A DNA stretch of 64,000 nucleotides, from positions 1 to 64,000 of the forward strand of contig JAIWND010000023.1 in NCBI GenBank assembly GCA_025330725.1. The letters run 5' to 3'. Below the pieces are notes generated by a model. It was not told the DNA's origin and ran no database searches. It was given only the letters and a program-made list of their open reading frames with translations. Origin of the DNA: Chlamydoabsidia padenii (Eukaryota; Mucoromycota; Mucoromycetes; Mucorales; Cunninghamellaceae). Position 1 is the first letter of the stretch, and the number at the start of each line of letters is the position of its first letter. Shown piece after piece: positions 21,502 to 31,934 of this stretch. A program made the position numbers and the translations under genes.

Positions 21502-23495
21502 ATGGTGTCTTTGTCTCAACAACAGCAACGAACTGTAGGTTTCCTTAAACCTGATGTAGTGGACCTGAAAACGGAACTTATGGATCTTATCAAATCAAAC
21601 CATCAATGGAAGGTAACCTTTGAACAAGAGCTGATACTCTCGTTGGGTGAAGCAAAGGTGTTATATCCTCAAGATAATGAAGCACTCTGGTTGAGCAGGT
21701 AACTATTTACAGTCAACACCTTAGAAGAACTGGGGTCCCGGTATTAACCTTCTCTCTCTCTCTCTCTTTTTTTTTTTTCTATTTATTTATTTATTACTCA
21801 AGTCATCCAATCTATGTCTTTGTCTTGGAAGGAAATAACGTTGTCCAGCACTGGTTAGACTATGTTGGCCCAAAGGATCCTGAAGAAGCAAAACAAGTCT
21901 CACCACAAAGGTAAAGTAGCTAATTTTATTTTTATCCACAGACAGCTGGAAAAATAACAATGATCCTGTGATGTTACTGACTCTTTTTTCCCTTTCTCTT
22001 TCTCTTTTAGCTTACGTGCTTGCTATGGATTGGATTCATTCTATAACGTATGTCATGCAAGTGGGTCTAACAAGGAAGCTCAACATGATTTGATTTGGTT
22101 ACAAGGTCTTGTTGTGGATGACCTTTCCATTCAATCCAATCCAACCTCCGCCTCCTCTTCTGTAAAAAGCAACAAATCTCAACCATCCAAACTCAAGAAG
22201 CCTACATCCAAGATAGGCGTGACATCTGCAACAACAAACCTCGCAGCTCCTGCAGGATCATCAGCCACCACTAAACATTTATCATCAACCTCCAACAATT
22301 CTGATGCATCCTCTTCCTCATCTGAATCCAAAAAGAAGAAACCTACACAAAAACAATCCATGGCTATTCCTCGTCCAAGATCGGCTCTTGGCTCTCGTCC
22401 TTCAACTAATACTGGACCAGCATCAAAACAGGGACCGCAACAAAAGATACCAGCAATGCCATCCTCAGTAAAGATACCTTCATTGAAAACAACCACAGCA
22501 ACGACAAAGAAACCAACAACTGGAACAACACCAAGTCAACAACCGGATACAGCTAGATCAGCAGTTTCACGGACATCAAAGGTAAAATATCAATCCCATT
22601 CACATGTGGAATTAAATAGGTTACTCAAAGTACTCACTATTTTTATATCATGTAGGCACAAGCGACTAGTAAAGGTCGGAAGGAAACCAAACCATCCCGT
22701 CTTGGTGCAAGGTCGGAATTCGCAACTAAACAATCACCTGATCCAGTACCAAGCATGGGACCCAGCTCCAGTAAACGCTTATCCAACACTAGGGGAATAT
22801 CGAAAAACACACCTGGTATATCAGTATTGACGGGACGAACACGGAAAAACAGCAGACTCGAAAAGCGAAAAGATGCACCCACTTTAACTACATCACCTCC
22901 TACTGTGACCGAAGAAGATCCAGTTGAAAACACCACCCAAGCTGACACTAACGATACCAAGGATGATGGCTCTTTAGAATACAAGGTGGCGGAGTCCAAT
23001 AAACAGGTATCAGGGGACAATACTAATACGACTCAAATGGATGATCTCTCTATAACTAATTACGGCAACAACAACAACAATGCACCTTATGCAACCGAAT
23101 CAGCCACCTCAACATCCACTTCTTGCTCTCAACATACCAGGGATAGTGATCATGATGCGGAAGTAGCAGCAACCACATCAGCAGCTCGATCGACCGGCGT
23201 CAGGATTGAATCACCTTGTGAATTGATAGATCGTCGTCGGTCTTCCTCCTTCTCACCTGCTAGTGTGGCTTCGTCCCTGGCTCGACCAGAAACCCCTGAA
23301 GTGGATAATTTGCGACAACGGTTCGAATCACTGGGGAAATCACCTATTCTGGGTGCTACCAAACGCAACTCATCTATCACTCCGGAAATCGCCTCTCGTA
23401 TCAAGGATCTGAAGCCTAAAGACCCTGCTGGATCTCGTGTGAAAAGTATGGTGGAATTCTTTATGGATGAAAAACTTCATAAATGGGAATTCTAA
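21502..23495 (+). CDS. NDP-kinase-domain protein with long disordered tail
   Basis: Four exons, 21502-21698, 21803-21910, 22011-22581, 22656-23495; 571 residues. Residues about 10-145 form a nucleoside diphosphate kinase fold: F-L-K-P-D-V-V (ATP-binding Lys), P-I-Y-V-F-V-L-E-G-N-N-V-V, G-P-K-D-P-E-E-A, S-L-R-A-C-Y-G and the active-site loop Y-N-V-C-H-A-S-G-S with the phospho-accepting His. Two positions usually Arg and Thr in active enzymes appear as Leu (in H-W-L-D-Y-V) and Lys (in G-P-K-D-P), as in divergent NME5-like domains, so activity is doubtful. Residues about 160-571 are a Ser/Thr/Pro/Lys-rich tail with S-S-S and K-K-P repeats and a conserved-looking C-terminus (R-I-K-D-L-K-P-K-D-P-A-G-S-R-V-K-S). 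I infer a scaffold or cytoskeletal role only weakly. Confidence 0.75.
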
Positions 23496-23892
23496 AAGTC
23501 TTCTTCATTATCTTCTTTACTACTATTCATTCACTCTTTTATATTCTTACACTCCTTGCCCAATTCCTTTCTTTTACCTAGTTATACATTATTCCAATTA
23601 GACTCCCCTTTATACTTTTACTCTTATCATATATCCTTAACATTCTTACAAAACACACACACACACACACATACACAGGATACTAGTATTGTACCAATTC
23701 CAATCATTATTTGTTAACCCTCCATTTACTATAGCGATATATAATACTGATATGTTTTATAATAAAAATGATATTTAATCCTCACACTTGAATTGTATGG
23801 GTGAGCATGGAAAGGCGGCGTTTAAAAATCTCTACTTTTTCATCAACTTTTTTTTTTTTTGCTGACCCGCTTCTCTTTCACTTCCACAATTA
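23496..23892. other. Intergenic spacer
   Basis: 3' UTR of the preceding gene, a (CA)n run at about 23652-23669, AATAAA-type signal near 23760, and GGCGGCGTTTAAAA (23814-23827), a motif variant 66 bp before the prp40 ATG. Confidence 0.45.
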
Positions 23893-26274
23893 ATGTGGCA
23901 AAACAATCAATCAACGCCAACAAACGTATCAACAACGACATCCATGGCCAGTTCTAATACTGTATCTAGTCCTGCTTCAGCTGACCTTTCTGCTGCACCC
24001 GTAAGTCAAACTTGCTTTGATCATTTATCGTTTTGACACCTTTATTTATTTTATTTTTTTATCTAGCAATGGAAAGAAACCAAGACACCTGAAGGAAGAA
24101 TCTACTGGTATAATACAAACACACGTCAATCCACCTGGAAGAAACCTGTAGAACTATGGACTGAAGAAGAAAAGGCTATTGATGCTTGCCCTTGGAAAGA
24201 ATACACCTCCCCCGATGGCAAAAAGTACTACAGTCATAAGGAAACCAAACAAACCACCTGGAAAATACCTGAAGAATACAAAGGTAAAGGAATACACGGT
24301 TTGATATTTACTGATCCTTTTAACTGTTTATTTTAGATCTTATGACGACTTTGGAACGCATTAAAGAAACCGAACGTGCCACACCACCCGACAGATCGAC
24401 ACAACCACCAGTAAACATCTCTCCTGTGGCAGCCACCGCTGTGCCATCGCCTGCACCAATGCCATACACACCATCACCACCCGTCTATAATCACCCTATA
24501 CGACCACCTTCTTCTGCTTCTTTATTGCTCTCACAGCCACCAGATATTGTTGTAGACTCACCCGAAAAGGCCATGGAACAATTCCACCTCTTATTGAAAT
24601 CAAAGGTAAATAGGAACAACCATGAAAAGGATGAACAAAGCAAACTAACTTTGTTTATTGTGTATAGGGTGTCACCTCTGATTGGAACTGGGAAGAAACA
24701 ATGCGTGCTATCATTACCGATCCAAGATATCGTGTCTTCAAAACTACCGGGGAAAGAAAAGCTGCCTTCCAATCCTATGTCAACCTCGAAGCAAAAAGAA
24801 AACGGGTAATAAGTCAAAAATAAACAATATGATGAATGACTGAACTTTATTGACTATTTTGTGTATATATAGGAAGAAAAGGAAACCCAGGAAAAGAAGG
24901 AACGGGACGAGTTTTACGCCATGCTGGAATCCATCCCTCAAGTCAAACCCTACTCAACTTATCGAACGGTGCTGCCTCTCTTGGTATCTCATCCTGCTTT
25001 TCAACAAGTTACACCCGAACGACAACGACAAAATCTCTTCCACGACTACATCCACCACGTCCGACGAACAGAAAAGGACCGGGCACGCAAACTCAAAAAG
25101 GAGCACATGGGGCAATTCAAATCACAAGTACTGGATGGGATCGACATCAAGGGATATACTGATATACCATTTTGGAAAGACATTTATCAACAACATGTCT
25201 TGGGCGGCGACAACAAGTATGAAGGAATGACACCATTGGACTTTTTGGAGGTGTTTCAAGACTATCACCAAGAAGTATGGGAACAACCTTTGGCCAAATA
25301 TCATCAACGTATGGAACAACAACAGCATCTTGATCGTTTGGCTCGGGATGGATTTAAAGTAAGTTGGCATTGTAAACAACATCAAAGACTAAATCTTTTT
25401 TTTATTTTATATAGCAATTGTTAAATTCACTATGTCAAGAAGGTGCCATTAATGCTTACACACAATGGAAAGACATTTATCCCCGGGTTGCTGACGATGC
25501 AAGGTATATCAATCTCTTGGGCGTCCCTTCTTCTACACCTTTGGATTTGTTTTGGGACTTGGTGGATGATTTGGATCAAGATTTGTATAATCAAAGGAAG
25601 AAAGTCCAAGAATATCTCAAGGTAAGTATCGTGACAATATTTGAACGTAAACTGACTTGTTTATGATGGATTAGCAACACGGTGAAAAAGTGACATTGGA
25701 AACAACCTTGGAAGACTACCAGGCCATATTGGAGGCACACCCAGCACTCTTGAATCAAATCAATGCCATCAATATACCACTGATCTATAAAGAGGTAACA
25801 CCAAAAAAAAAAAGGAATGTCATCTTCATAAGGTAACTAACTCATCATGAAATTAACTTTTTAATAGATTCAGGACAAGGAAATACGTAGACAACAAGAA
25901 TTGGCCAAGAAACAACAACGGAAAACTGAAAAACGGATCAAGGCATTGCGACACACTATTCGAAAATTGGATAATCCATCTCTCACAGTAAATGACACTT
26001 GGGAAACTATCGAACCTCGTCTGAAAGATCATGCCACCTACTTGGAGCTCGAACATGATGAAGATGCAAAACTGGAAGCTTTTCGACAAGCGTTGGAAAA
26101 ATTGGAGGTAATGAATTCATGCCCGACATTAAAATCCCGACATCTGGCCTCAATACTCATTCTCACTCTTTTTTTTATCATTCTTAGGCCAAGAATCTTG
26201 GCCATACTCTAGATGACGATGAAGACGATGAAGATGAAGATGATGATGAAGAAGGAATGATTAAAGACCGATGA
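23893..26274 (+). CDS. PRP40: Pre-mRNA processing factor Prp40 (U1 snRNP; WW and FF domains)
   Basis: Nine exons: 23893-24000, 24067-24283, 24337-24605, 24668-24805, 24873-25358, 25415-25621, 25675-25794, 25868-26107, 26188-26274; 623 residues. Two tandem WW domains (about residues 38-110): W-K-E-T-K-T-P-E-G-R-I-Y-W-Y-N...W-K-K-P and P-W-K-E-Y-T-S-P-D-G-K-K-Y-Y-S...W-K-I-P. A proline-rich linker follows, then several FF domains, the first G-V-T-S-D-W-N-W-E-E-T-M...F-K-T. The C-terminus is strongly acidic (D/E run). Prp40 bridges the U1 snRNP at the 5' splice site with branch-point factors. Length matches fungal Prp40. All introns are 52-69 nt except the one at 26108-26187. Confidence 0.95.
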
Positions 26275-26709
26275 TTGATACATTTGGATCAACCCCTTGC
26301 ACATTGTGATCACCTGGTTAGATTAGACTATCGCAGTTAATATGACTGTCATTATATATTCTCCGCAAAAACTTTATAATAAAAAACTTTTTTCTCTTTG
26401 TCTTTTACCCTGTTATCCACTTTTACATATATCCTTAACTTCAATCTAAACTTGTCTCTTAAGAAAGTTACTGATTGAACTGTCTTTATATATATATATA
26501 AAAAAAAGGATTATCCACTCTCTTGTGCAAGTGATAAAGTGAATGGATATTTAAAAAAAGGGCATGTCATCAAACACTACAACATCTGGTAAGACAGTCC
26601 TTCCCATCTGAAGACCAGCTCTTCTTTATAAACAGATGAACTCGAAGAAAGTATAAAGAAGAAATTACAAACTCCGCTCTTTCTTTGTTTTCACAATAAA
26701 GAAAAGAGG
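26275..26709. other. Intergenic, 3' of prp40
   Basis: AATAAA-like sites near 26380, a short TA run at about 26490, and purine/pyrimidine-rich DNA leading to the structured RNA candidate. No coding sequence supported. Confidence 0.4.
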
Positions 26710-26732
26710 ACATGTATGTAAATCATACATGT
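26710..26732. other. Perfect 9-bp inverted repeat (hairpin or palindromic site)
   Basis: ACATGTATG, a TAAAT loop, then CATACATGT. It sits immediately upstream of the ncRNA candidate and may be a regulatory palindrome for it or its first stem. Confidence 0.6.
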
Positions 26733-26922
26733 TAGGCTGTGTGTATACCAAACGGTATATCCCACTGGCCTCGGTTGATTGGCGGAGAGGGGTATACATG
26801 AGCCTCGGTGAGGCACCTAGCCCCATTCTTCCGGGCGGTGACTGAAAGTCCTAGCATGATTACTGAACAAGGAATGGGATTTTCCTGGCCCGCCGATTTG
26901 AAGCACGCCTGGCGGGCTTTTC
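26733..26922 (+). ncRNA. Candidate structured non-coding RNA, class unknown
   Basis: A GC-richer island in AT-rich DNA with several stem-loops: GTATACC/GGTATAT (26743-26760, AAAC loop), GCCTC/GAGGC (26802-26814), GACT/AGTC (26840-26850), a longer-range pairing of CCCATTCTT (about 26822-26830) with AAGGAATGGG (about 26869-26878), and a 7-bp GCCCGCC/GGCGGGC terminal hairpin (26888-26917) followed by TTTT (26918-26921). A U-rich GGATTTTCC just before the terminal hairpin is loosely like an Sm-site-plus-3'-hairpin arrangement, but I cannot assign it to any snRNA, SRP or RNase P/MRP. The opposite strand has a 64-residue open frame, which I regard as incidental. It could instead be a 5' leader element of the PNUTS-like gene. 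Confidence 0.45.
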
Positions 26923-27111
26923 CCATTCTTTCCTCTTTCTTTCACTTTTGTTTCCCCGACCCCACGTCTCCCACCTTTTTTTTTTTTTTTTTTTTTTCTT
27001 CTTACTTTCTTCTTTGATTCACTGTTTCATACTTTTTTTATATTACTTTTTAATGCTAACTACCTGTTTTGATCCTTTTTAGAACTACATTCTATTACAA
27101 ATACTACAACA

Positions 27112-27402
27112 ATGGTGGGACTACACAACAGTCCTGATCAACAAGGCACTCAAGCTAATCAAGAAATGCATTACTTGGCATCGACTACTGCTACTCAATT
27201 AGAAGTCAACATCAAGTCTGATTGGGATCCTATTCAACTCTCCAGTTTATTGCATAAACTTACCATTCAAGACCTTCCTTTGGACATTGTATCGAAATAC
27301 CGATTGGGACGACTTGTCAAATCTGTCAAGAAAAAAGCACTTGAAAAAGGTAAGAATTGACATCAGAACATGCTGAATGTATGACTGACAACATTTTTTT
27401 CT

Positions 27403-27437
<35 letters not shown>

Positions 27438-29517
27438 CTTTGAATAGATAATAAACCGATTGTTGACGTATCTGATCAAATCATGAACAAGTGGCGCGAC
27501 ATGTTACCTAATAAAGGCAAGTGAATTAGAATGAACCTCCATTGGAACTGTATTAACTTTGTCCCTTTTATTATATAGACAATCAAACAACCTCAAGATC
27601 ACCCACTCCTTCTCCAGTATCAAGTCCAAAGAGTGCTGACAGTGCAACCTCAGGCTTTGAATCAAACACTGCAACAGTATTACCAACAACTTCATCTGCA
27701 CCCAAACAACAACAACAACCTTTTAAATTGGCAATACAAAAGGAACCTACACCAAAAGCAAAGGCGATCACCAATACATCCTTCTTTGATTCCTTGAATG
27801 GCACTTCTTCCTTGTCCAACACTGTCCGACCTTCATTCTCTGGAGATCGTGGTTCACCACAACATGTCAGTCTGAAAGCACTTTTGAATAACATCTCAAG
27901 GGATTCATCACCACCTTCACTTGTGACGACAAAGAAACGACCATTGGAAACTAGTGGACCATCTGAAACTACACCAACAAGAAAACCAAGAATCAGAAGA
28001 GTCAGATTCAAGCCTGATCACCAATTGAAGGAAATACGCGAATACGAAAAAGATCCGGAAGAATGGAACTTTGTAAGTAGTAGCAGAAAAAAAGGAAATG
28101 GAAAAGAAAAACTAATATTATCTTTACTTTATATAGGATCAAATGACTAGTGGTAATGAACAACCGGGTACAGCCAATCATGCACGCAACATGGCTATCA
28201 GTGAAGGGCAGGTATTGACTCAAGCGCATCAACAGGAACACACTGCTGTCAAGGCTCAACATGACCCCATCTCGTGGTATCCACCTATACCATGCTTTAT
28301 TCCAGAAAACTGTGCACCACCTTGGCCGAAACAATCTAAAGAAGTAGCTATTCAACAAGCACGGGAACAAAACACACCACCTGCTCTTACTCTATCTGAC
28401 TCGCCTGCTGATCCTACTGAAATACCACTATACAGCCCTACAACGACGATTATCCCATTGTACGAAATGGATGAAGATGAAGCATATGATACTAAACTGG
28501 AACAGCAAACGGTCCTAGTAGAACCAAAGATGGAGCAACAAGAAAATCAGCAACCGATGATGTATGGGGAGCAACCGGCATGGGATCAACCAATCAAACA
28601 TGAAGTACTAGCACCGACCGTCTTTCCACAATCAACTACCGCCATTCCACCTGTACAGTACTCGCAACCTCTTCAAACATCCTCTGCTCCTTTATCTTAC
28701 CAGTCGTTCCAACCACAACCAGTGTATTCAGGGAATCTTCAATACCCATACCAGCAACAGTTACAACAACCATTTCAACCTCAACTTCAACAATATCAAC
28801 TTCAGCAGCAGCAACCTCAGCAACAACAACAACAACAACAGCAACCATTCTATCATCAACAACCACAACAACAACAACCATTCTATCCTCAACAGCAGCA
28901 GCAGCAACAACAACATCAACATCAACAACAACAACAGCCATTTCAACCTCAACCTCAACAATCATCGCTGCCAACTACTGAACAGTTGAATATCCTGCTG
29001 AACTCTGGGTGAGTGTAGGGAAGATAGGATAGGAAATGATACTAAACTAATAAACCTTTTATCATAATCATTATTATTTTCACTGTTATTATTGATCTTG
29101 TAGTTTGTTGGGAGCCATCTCGGATATGGTAAAGAATCTACCTCCAGCAGGGTCATCAGGCTCCGAAACTCAACCATTGGCACAGGTAAGGGAACAGAAA
29201 AAAAAAAAAAAAAAAAAAAATAGACCATTTGGAGTGGGGAGGGGTAATAATAACTAACTTACTTTTTTATTGTGCTTACCATCCAGTTACAACAGTATTT
29301 GCAGAATCCACAACAACCTTTGCAACAACCTTTACAACAACCTTTAGAACATCCTCCACAGACACAACATCCTGTCAAATCTGGTAATCCACCATGGGGT
29401 TGGAATGGTAAAAAGAAGCCCAAAAAGTCCAAGAAGAAGAGGAACAAGATGCGACAGAACAATACGGCTCCACCTCGACCGTTTAAAGGCAACAAATTCA
29501 AACCCAATGGCGCCTAA
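27112..29517 (+). CDS. PNUTS-like PP1 regulatory protein (TFIIS-N and RVxF motif)
   Basis: Six exons: 27112-27349, 27448-27516, 27579-28072, 28137-29008, 29104-29185, 29287-29517; 661 residues. The N-terminus (about 1-100) is a helical TFIIS N-terminal (LW)-type domain. Around residues 240-267 is R-K-P-R-I-R-R-V-R-F-K-P-D-H-Q-L-K-E-I-R-E-Y, a PP1-docking RVxF motif followed by the L-x-x-x-R-E-Y/F segment seen in PNUTS (PPP1R10). Downstream is W-Y-P-P-I-P and a long Gln/Pro-rich low-complexity tract (coded by 28730-28970), then a Lys-rich C-terminus. PNUTS directs PP1 to RNA polymerase II at termination. The C-terminal CCCH zinc finger of animal PNUTS is not seen. Intron 2 (27517-27578) is GC-AG; intron 1 contains a T-run followed by an A-run. 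An upstream non-coding exon cannot be excluded. Confidence 0.8.
27517..27578 (+). other. GC-AG intron in PNUTS-like gene
   Basis: The exon ends AATAAAG and the intron starts GCAAGTGAA, ending TTATATAG. The join restores N-K-D-N-Q in frame. GCAAGT is the normal context for the minor GC donor class. Confidence 0.75.
28737..28960 (+). repeat. CAA/CAG-rich coding repeat (polyGln/Pro)
   Basis: Imperfect CAA/CAG repeats with inserted P-F-Y and P-F-Q units inside exon 4 of the PNUTS-like gene; the antisense strand reads as long artificial Val/Leu runs. Confidence 0.85.
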
Positions 29518-29841
29518 CAGTCTGTAAAAAAAAAAAAGGTCCTCACAAATTAGTATAGTATAGTTTAGTAGTCATCTTGTTTACCCTATAATACTTATTT
29601 TAACCAACTCTTCACATATATCACTTGGGTCTTGATGAAAATTAGTATATAGGTCTATTATTCTCTTATCATATATCTTTAATAAAAATCATTAGTTGTC
29701 TATATCTCCACATGTCATGTTGATCAGATCAGATCGACAAAGAATCGGGAATTGAAAAAGAAAATCTCGCTTCCCTTTAATCAAATTCATTTTTTGGGGG
29801 AGAGAGTTCTTCTCTTTCTTCCTTTTTCTTTTTGTGAAAGA
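29518..29841. other. Intergenic spacer with promoter motif
   Basis: AATAAAAATC polyadenylation-type site near 29681. CGGGAATTGAAAA at 29746-29758 lies about 85 bp before the transporter ATG. No gene. Confidence 0.45.
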
Positions 29842-31433
29842 ATGGATAAAGAAGATAAACATGAAGAACAGTTGGACAAAAACTCACCTTGTATGGATCC
29901 ACCAGACGGGGGTCGTGGTTGGTTGGTAGTCCTTGGCTCCTTTTGTGTAAGTTTATCAAAAAGAAATACTACCCCTGACTCACACTAACTCAACTTTATC
30001 ATTTTATAGGGATTGTTTGCAGTGTAAATAAACAAATCATTAACTCGTTTTACTTGTCTAATCATTCTCTTCTTCTTTCTAGTTATGGTGTGAATTACTC
30101 TTGGGGTGTGTTTTTGAAAACTTACAACAAGGAAATCTACCCTGGCGAAATGACAAGACTATCCTGGATCGGCTCAATCTGTATTGCTTTCTTCTTTATC
30201 CTCGGTCCGTTTAACGACTGGATCACACGAAAGCTTGGTTATACAATAATGCTCGGTATCGCAACACTAGTTTGTCCTTTCGCCCTCATGATGGCCTCAT
30301 TAACTCAGCAGGTAAACTAGTCCATTGGCAAGAAAAGAAAAGACTACTGACTGACTGACTGACTCTCATTAGATCTGGCAATTATACTTGACTCAAGGTC
30401 TACTCTTTGGCTGTGGTGCTAGCTTTGTATGGTTTGCATGTATTGGTTCCGTCCAACAATGGTTTTCTCGTCGACGTGGTACTGCTATTGCACTGGCCAT
30501 GTTTGGCTCTGGTGTGGGTGGTCTCGTCATGTCAAATATCACACAAGCGGCTATCTTGACTCTGGGTTATCGATGGGCGTTACGGATCTTGGGTTTTATC
30601 TGCCTGGTGTTCCTTGGTCTTGCCACTGTGCTGGTCAAACCTTTCCCTGGTCATCAAGAAACTAACTTGAATGATCCTACTCCCATGTGGCAAAAACAAA
30701 AAGCTCTTCTCAGTAGGTTGGATTTCGATATTTTGTTATCGATCGCTTTTATCACAACATTTGGATACCTTGTAAGTACATGGAAAAGATTGAAATAGTG
30801 GATATACTGATCTTTGTTTTTACAATTACTTATAGGTACCTTCCTTTTTATTACCTTGTAAGTCATAAAAAAAAAGGGGGGGATGATAAGGATTGACGGG
30901 TCTAACCACTCCCCCTTTTTTTTTTGTTAGCTTATGCGGACTCTTTGAAACTGTCACCTTGGGTAGGCACCAATCTTTCAGCGATATTATCAGCAATTAA
31001 TGCGGTGTCGAAACTGTTAGTGGGATTCACAAGTGATCGGGTGGGTCGATTGAACACATTCTGCGTGTGTACCTTCTTGGCTGGACTAATGTGTTTGGCG
31101 ATCTGGATAAACGCAAGAACGGAACCGACGATCTGGGTGTTTGCGGTACTCTATGGACTCTTTGGTGGAGGTTATTTAACCATGTTGGCGGCCATTGTAC
31201 CTCAAATCGCCGGCTATGATGCCATCTCTGAAGCAAATGGGTTAGTATACTTTTTAAACCTTCCTGGTTATTTAGTGGGCACGCCTATCGCATCCGCCAT
31301 TATCAATTCGAAAAGTCCAGCTTATTATCCTTATGCAGCGGTCTGGGCAGGTCTTCTCATGCTGGTAGGTGGATTGTTGGCATTTGCTCTTCGAATCGTC
31401 CGAGCTGGCTGGACATGGCGGGAGGCGGTATAG
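29842..31433 (+). CDS. Monocarboxylate-type MFS transporter (SLC16/MCH-like)
   Basis: Six exons: 29842-29946, 30010-30023 (14 nt), 30083-30311, 30373-30771, 30836-30857 (22 nt), 30931-31433; 423 residues, phase-consistent. It has about twelve hydrophobic helices and the MCT signature before and in the first helix, P-P-D-G-G-R-G-W-L-V-V-L-G-S-F, plus G-V-F-L-K-T-Y in the first loop. A helix-4/5 segment (Q-Q-W-F-S-R-R-R-G-T-A-I-A-L-A) and a loop with S-D-R-V-G-R-L-N are also typical. The family imports or exports monocarboxylates or related solutes at plasma or organelle membranes; substrate is not deducible. Two tiny exons supply G-L-F-A-V in helix 1 and V-P-S-F-L-L-P in the middle of the protein, both needed for an unbroken protein. 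Confidence 0.9.
30010..30023 (+). other. 14-nt microexon of the MFS transporter
   Basis: GGATTGTTTGCAGT between TTTTATAG and GTAAAT. It adds G-L-F-A-V to TM helix 1 and restores the phase. Confidence 0.75.
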
Positions 31434-31934
31434 AATAGAATAGACTTATAGATATAGATTTTCACTTTTTTACTTGATTAATTAATGATTTAATAAAACT
31501 TTTTGTACCAATTTTAACTTTTGTCCATTCTACAATATGGGATTCGAGAAGGGAAAATGTTTCAAGGGAGATCATAAATAGTAAATGGACCATTTGAATT
31601 ATATACATGGTTTAATCAATCATGACCATCAGCCTGAAACACTGGGATATTATAATGGCGACTAGTGTCGGGGATTGAAGACCGTATATGCAAAATATGT
31701 GTGTTGGCTTGTATTTTATTTATGGTCTTATGAATTTGCAAGATCGCGTATGTATAATAGAAGGATACCCAACAAATTGCCAGTTATCATCAATGGTCTG
31801 ATGATTATAAAACCATCCAGATAAAAGGACAATTTTTATTATAAATAAAATCAACATATACTCAACCTAAACTAAAAGGAATGGGGTATAATGATGTAAA
31901 GATGGAGGGGAAGTATAAACTAAGCTAAACTAAA
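31434..31934. other. Convergent intergenic region
   Basis: Between the 3' ends of the transporter and the FGase-like gene. AATAAA near 31491 (plus) and TTTATT-type sites near 31835 (minus). No gene or repeat seen. Confidence 0.45.

Noticed and set aside
26732..26926. 64-residue minus-strand frame beginning MGKARQACFK
   Set aside because: It lies exactly antisense to the hairpin-rich ncRNA candidate, has no introns or promoter of its own, and its codons simply follow the stems; treated as incidental.
28636..28974. Long antisense frame of Val/Met/Asp runs
   Set aside because: Mirror of the CAA/CAG repeat coding for the Gln/Pro tract of the PNUTS-like protein.
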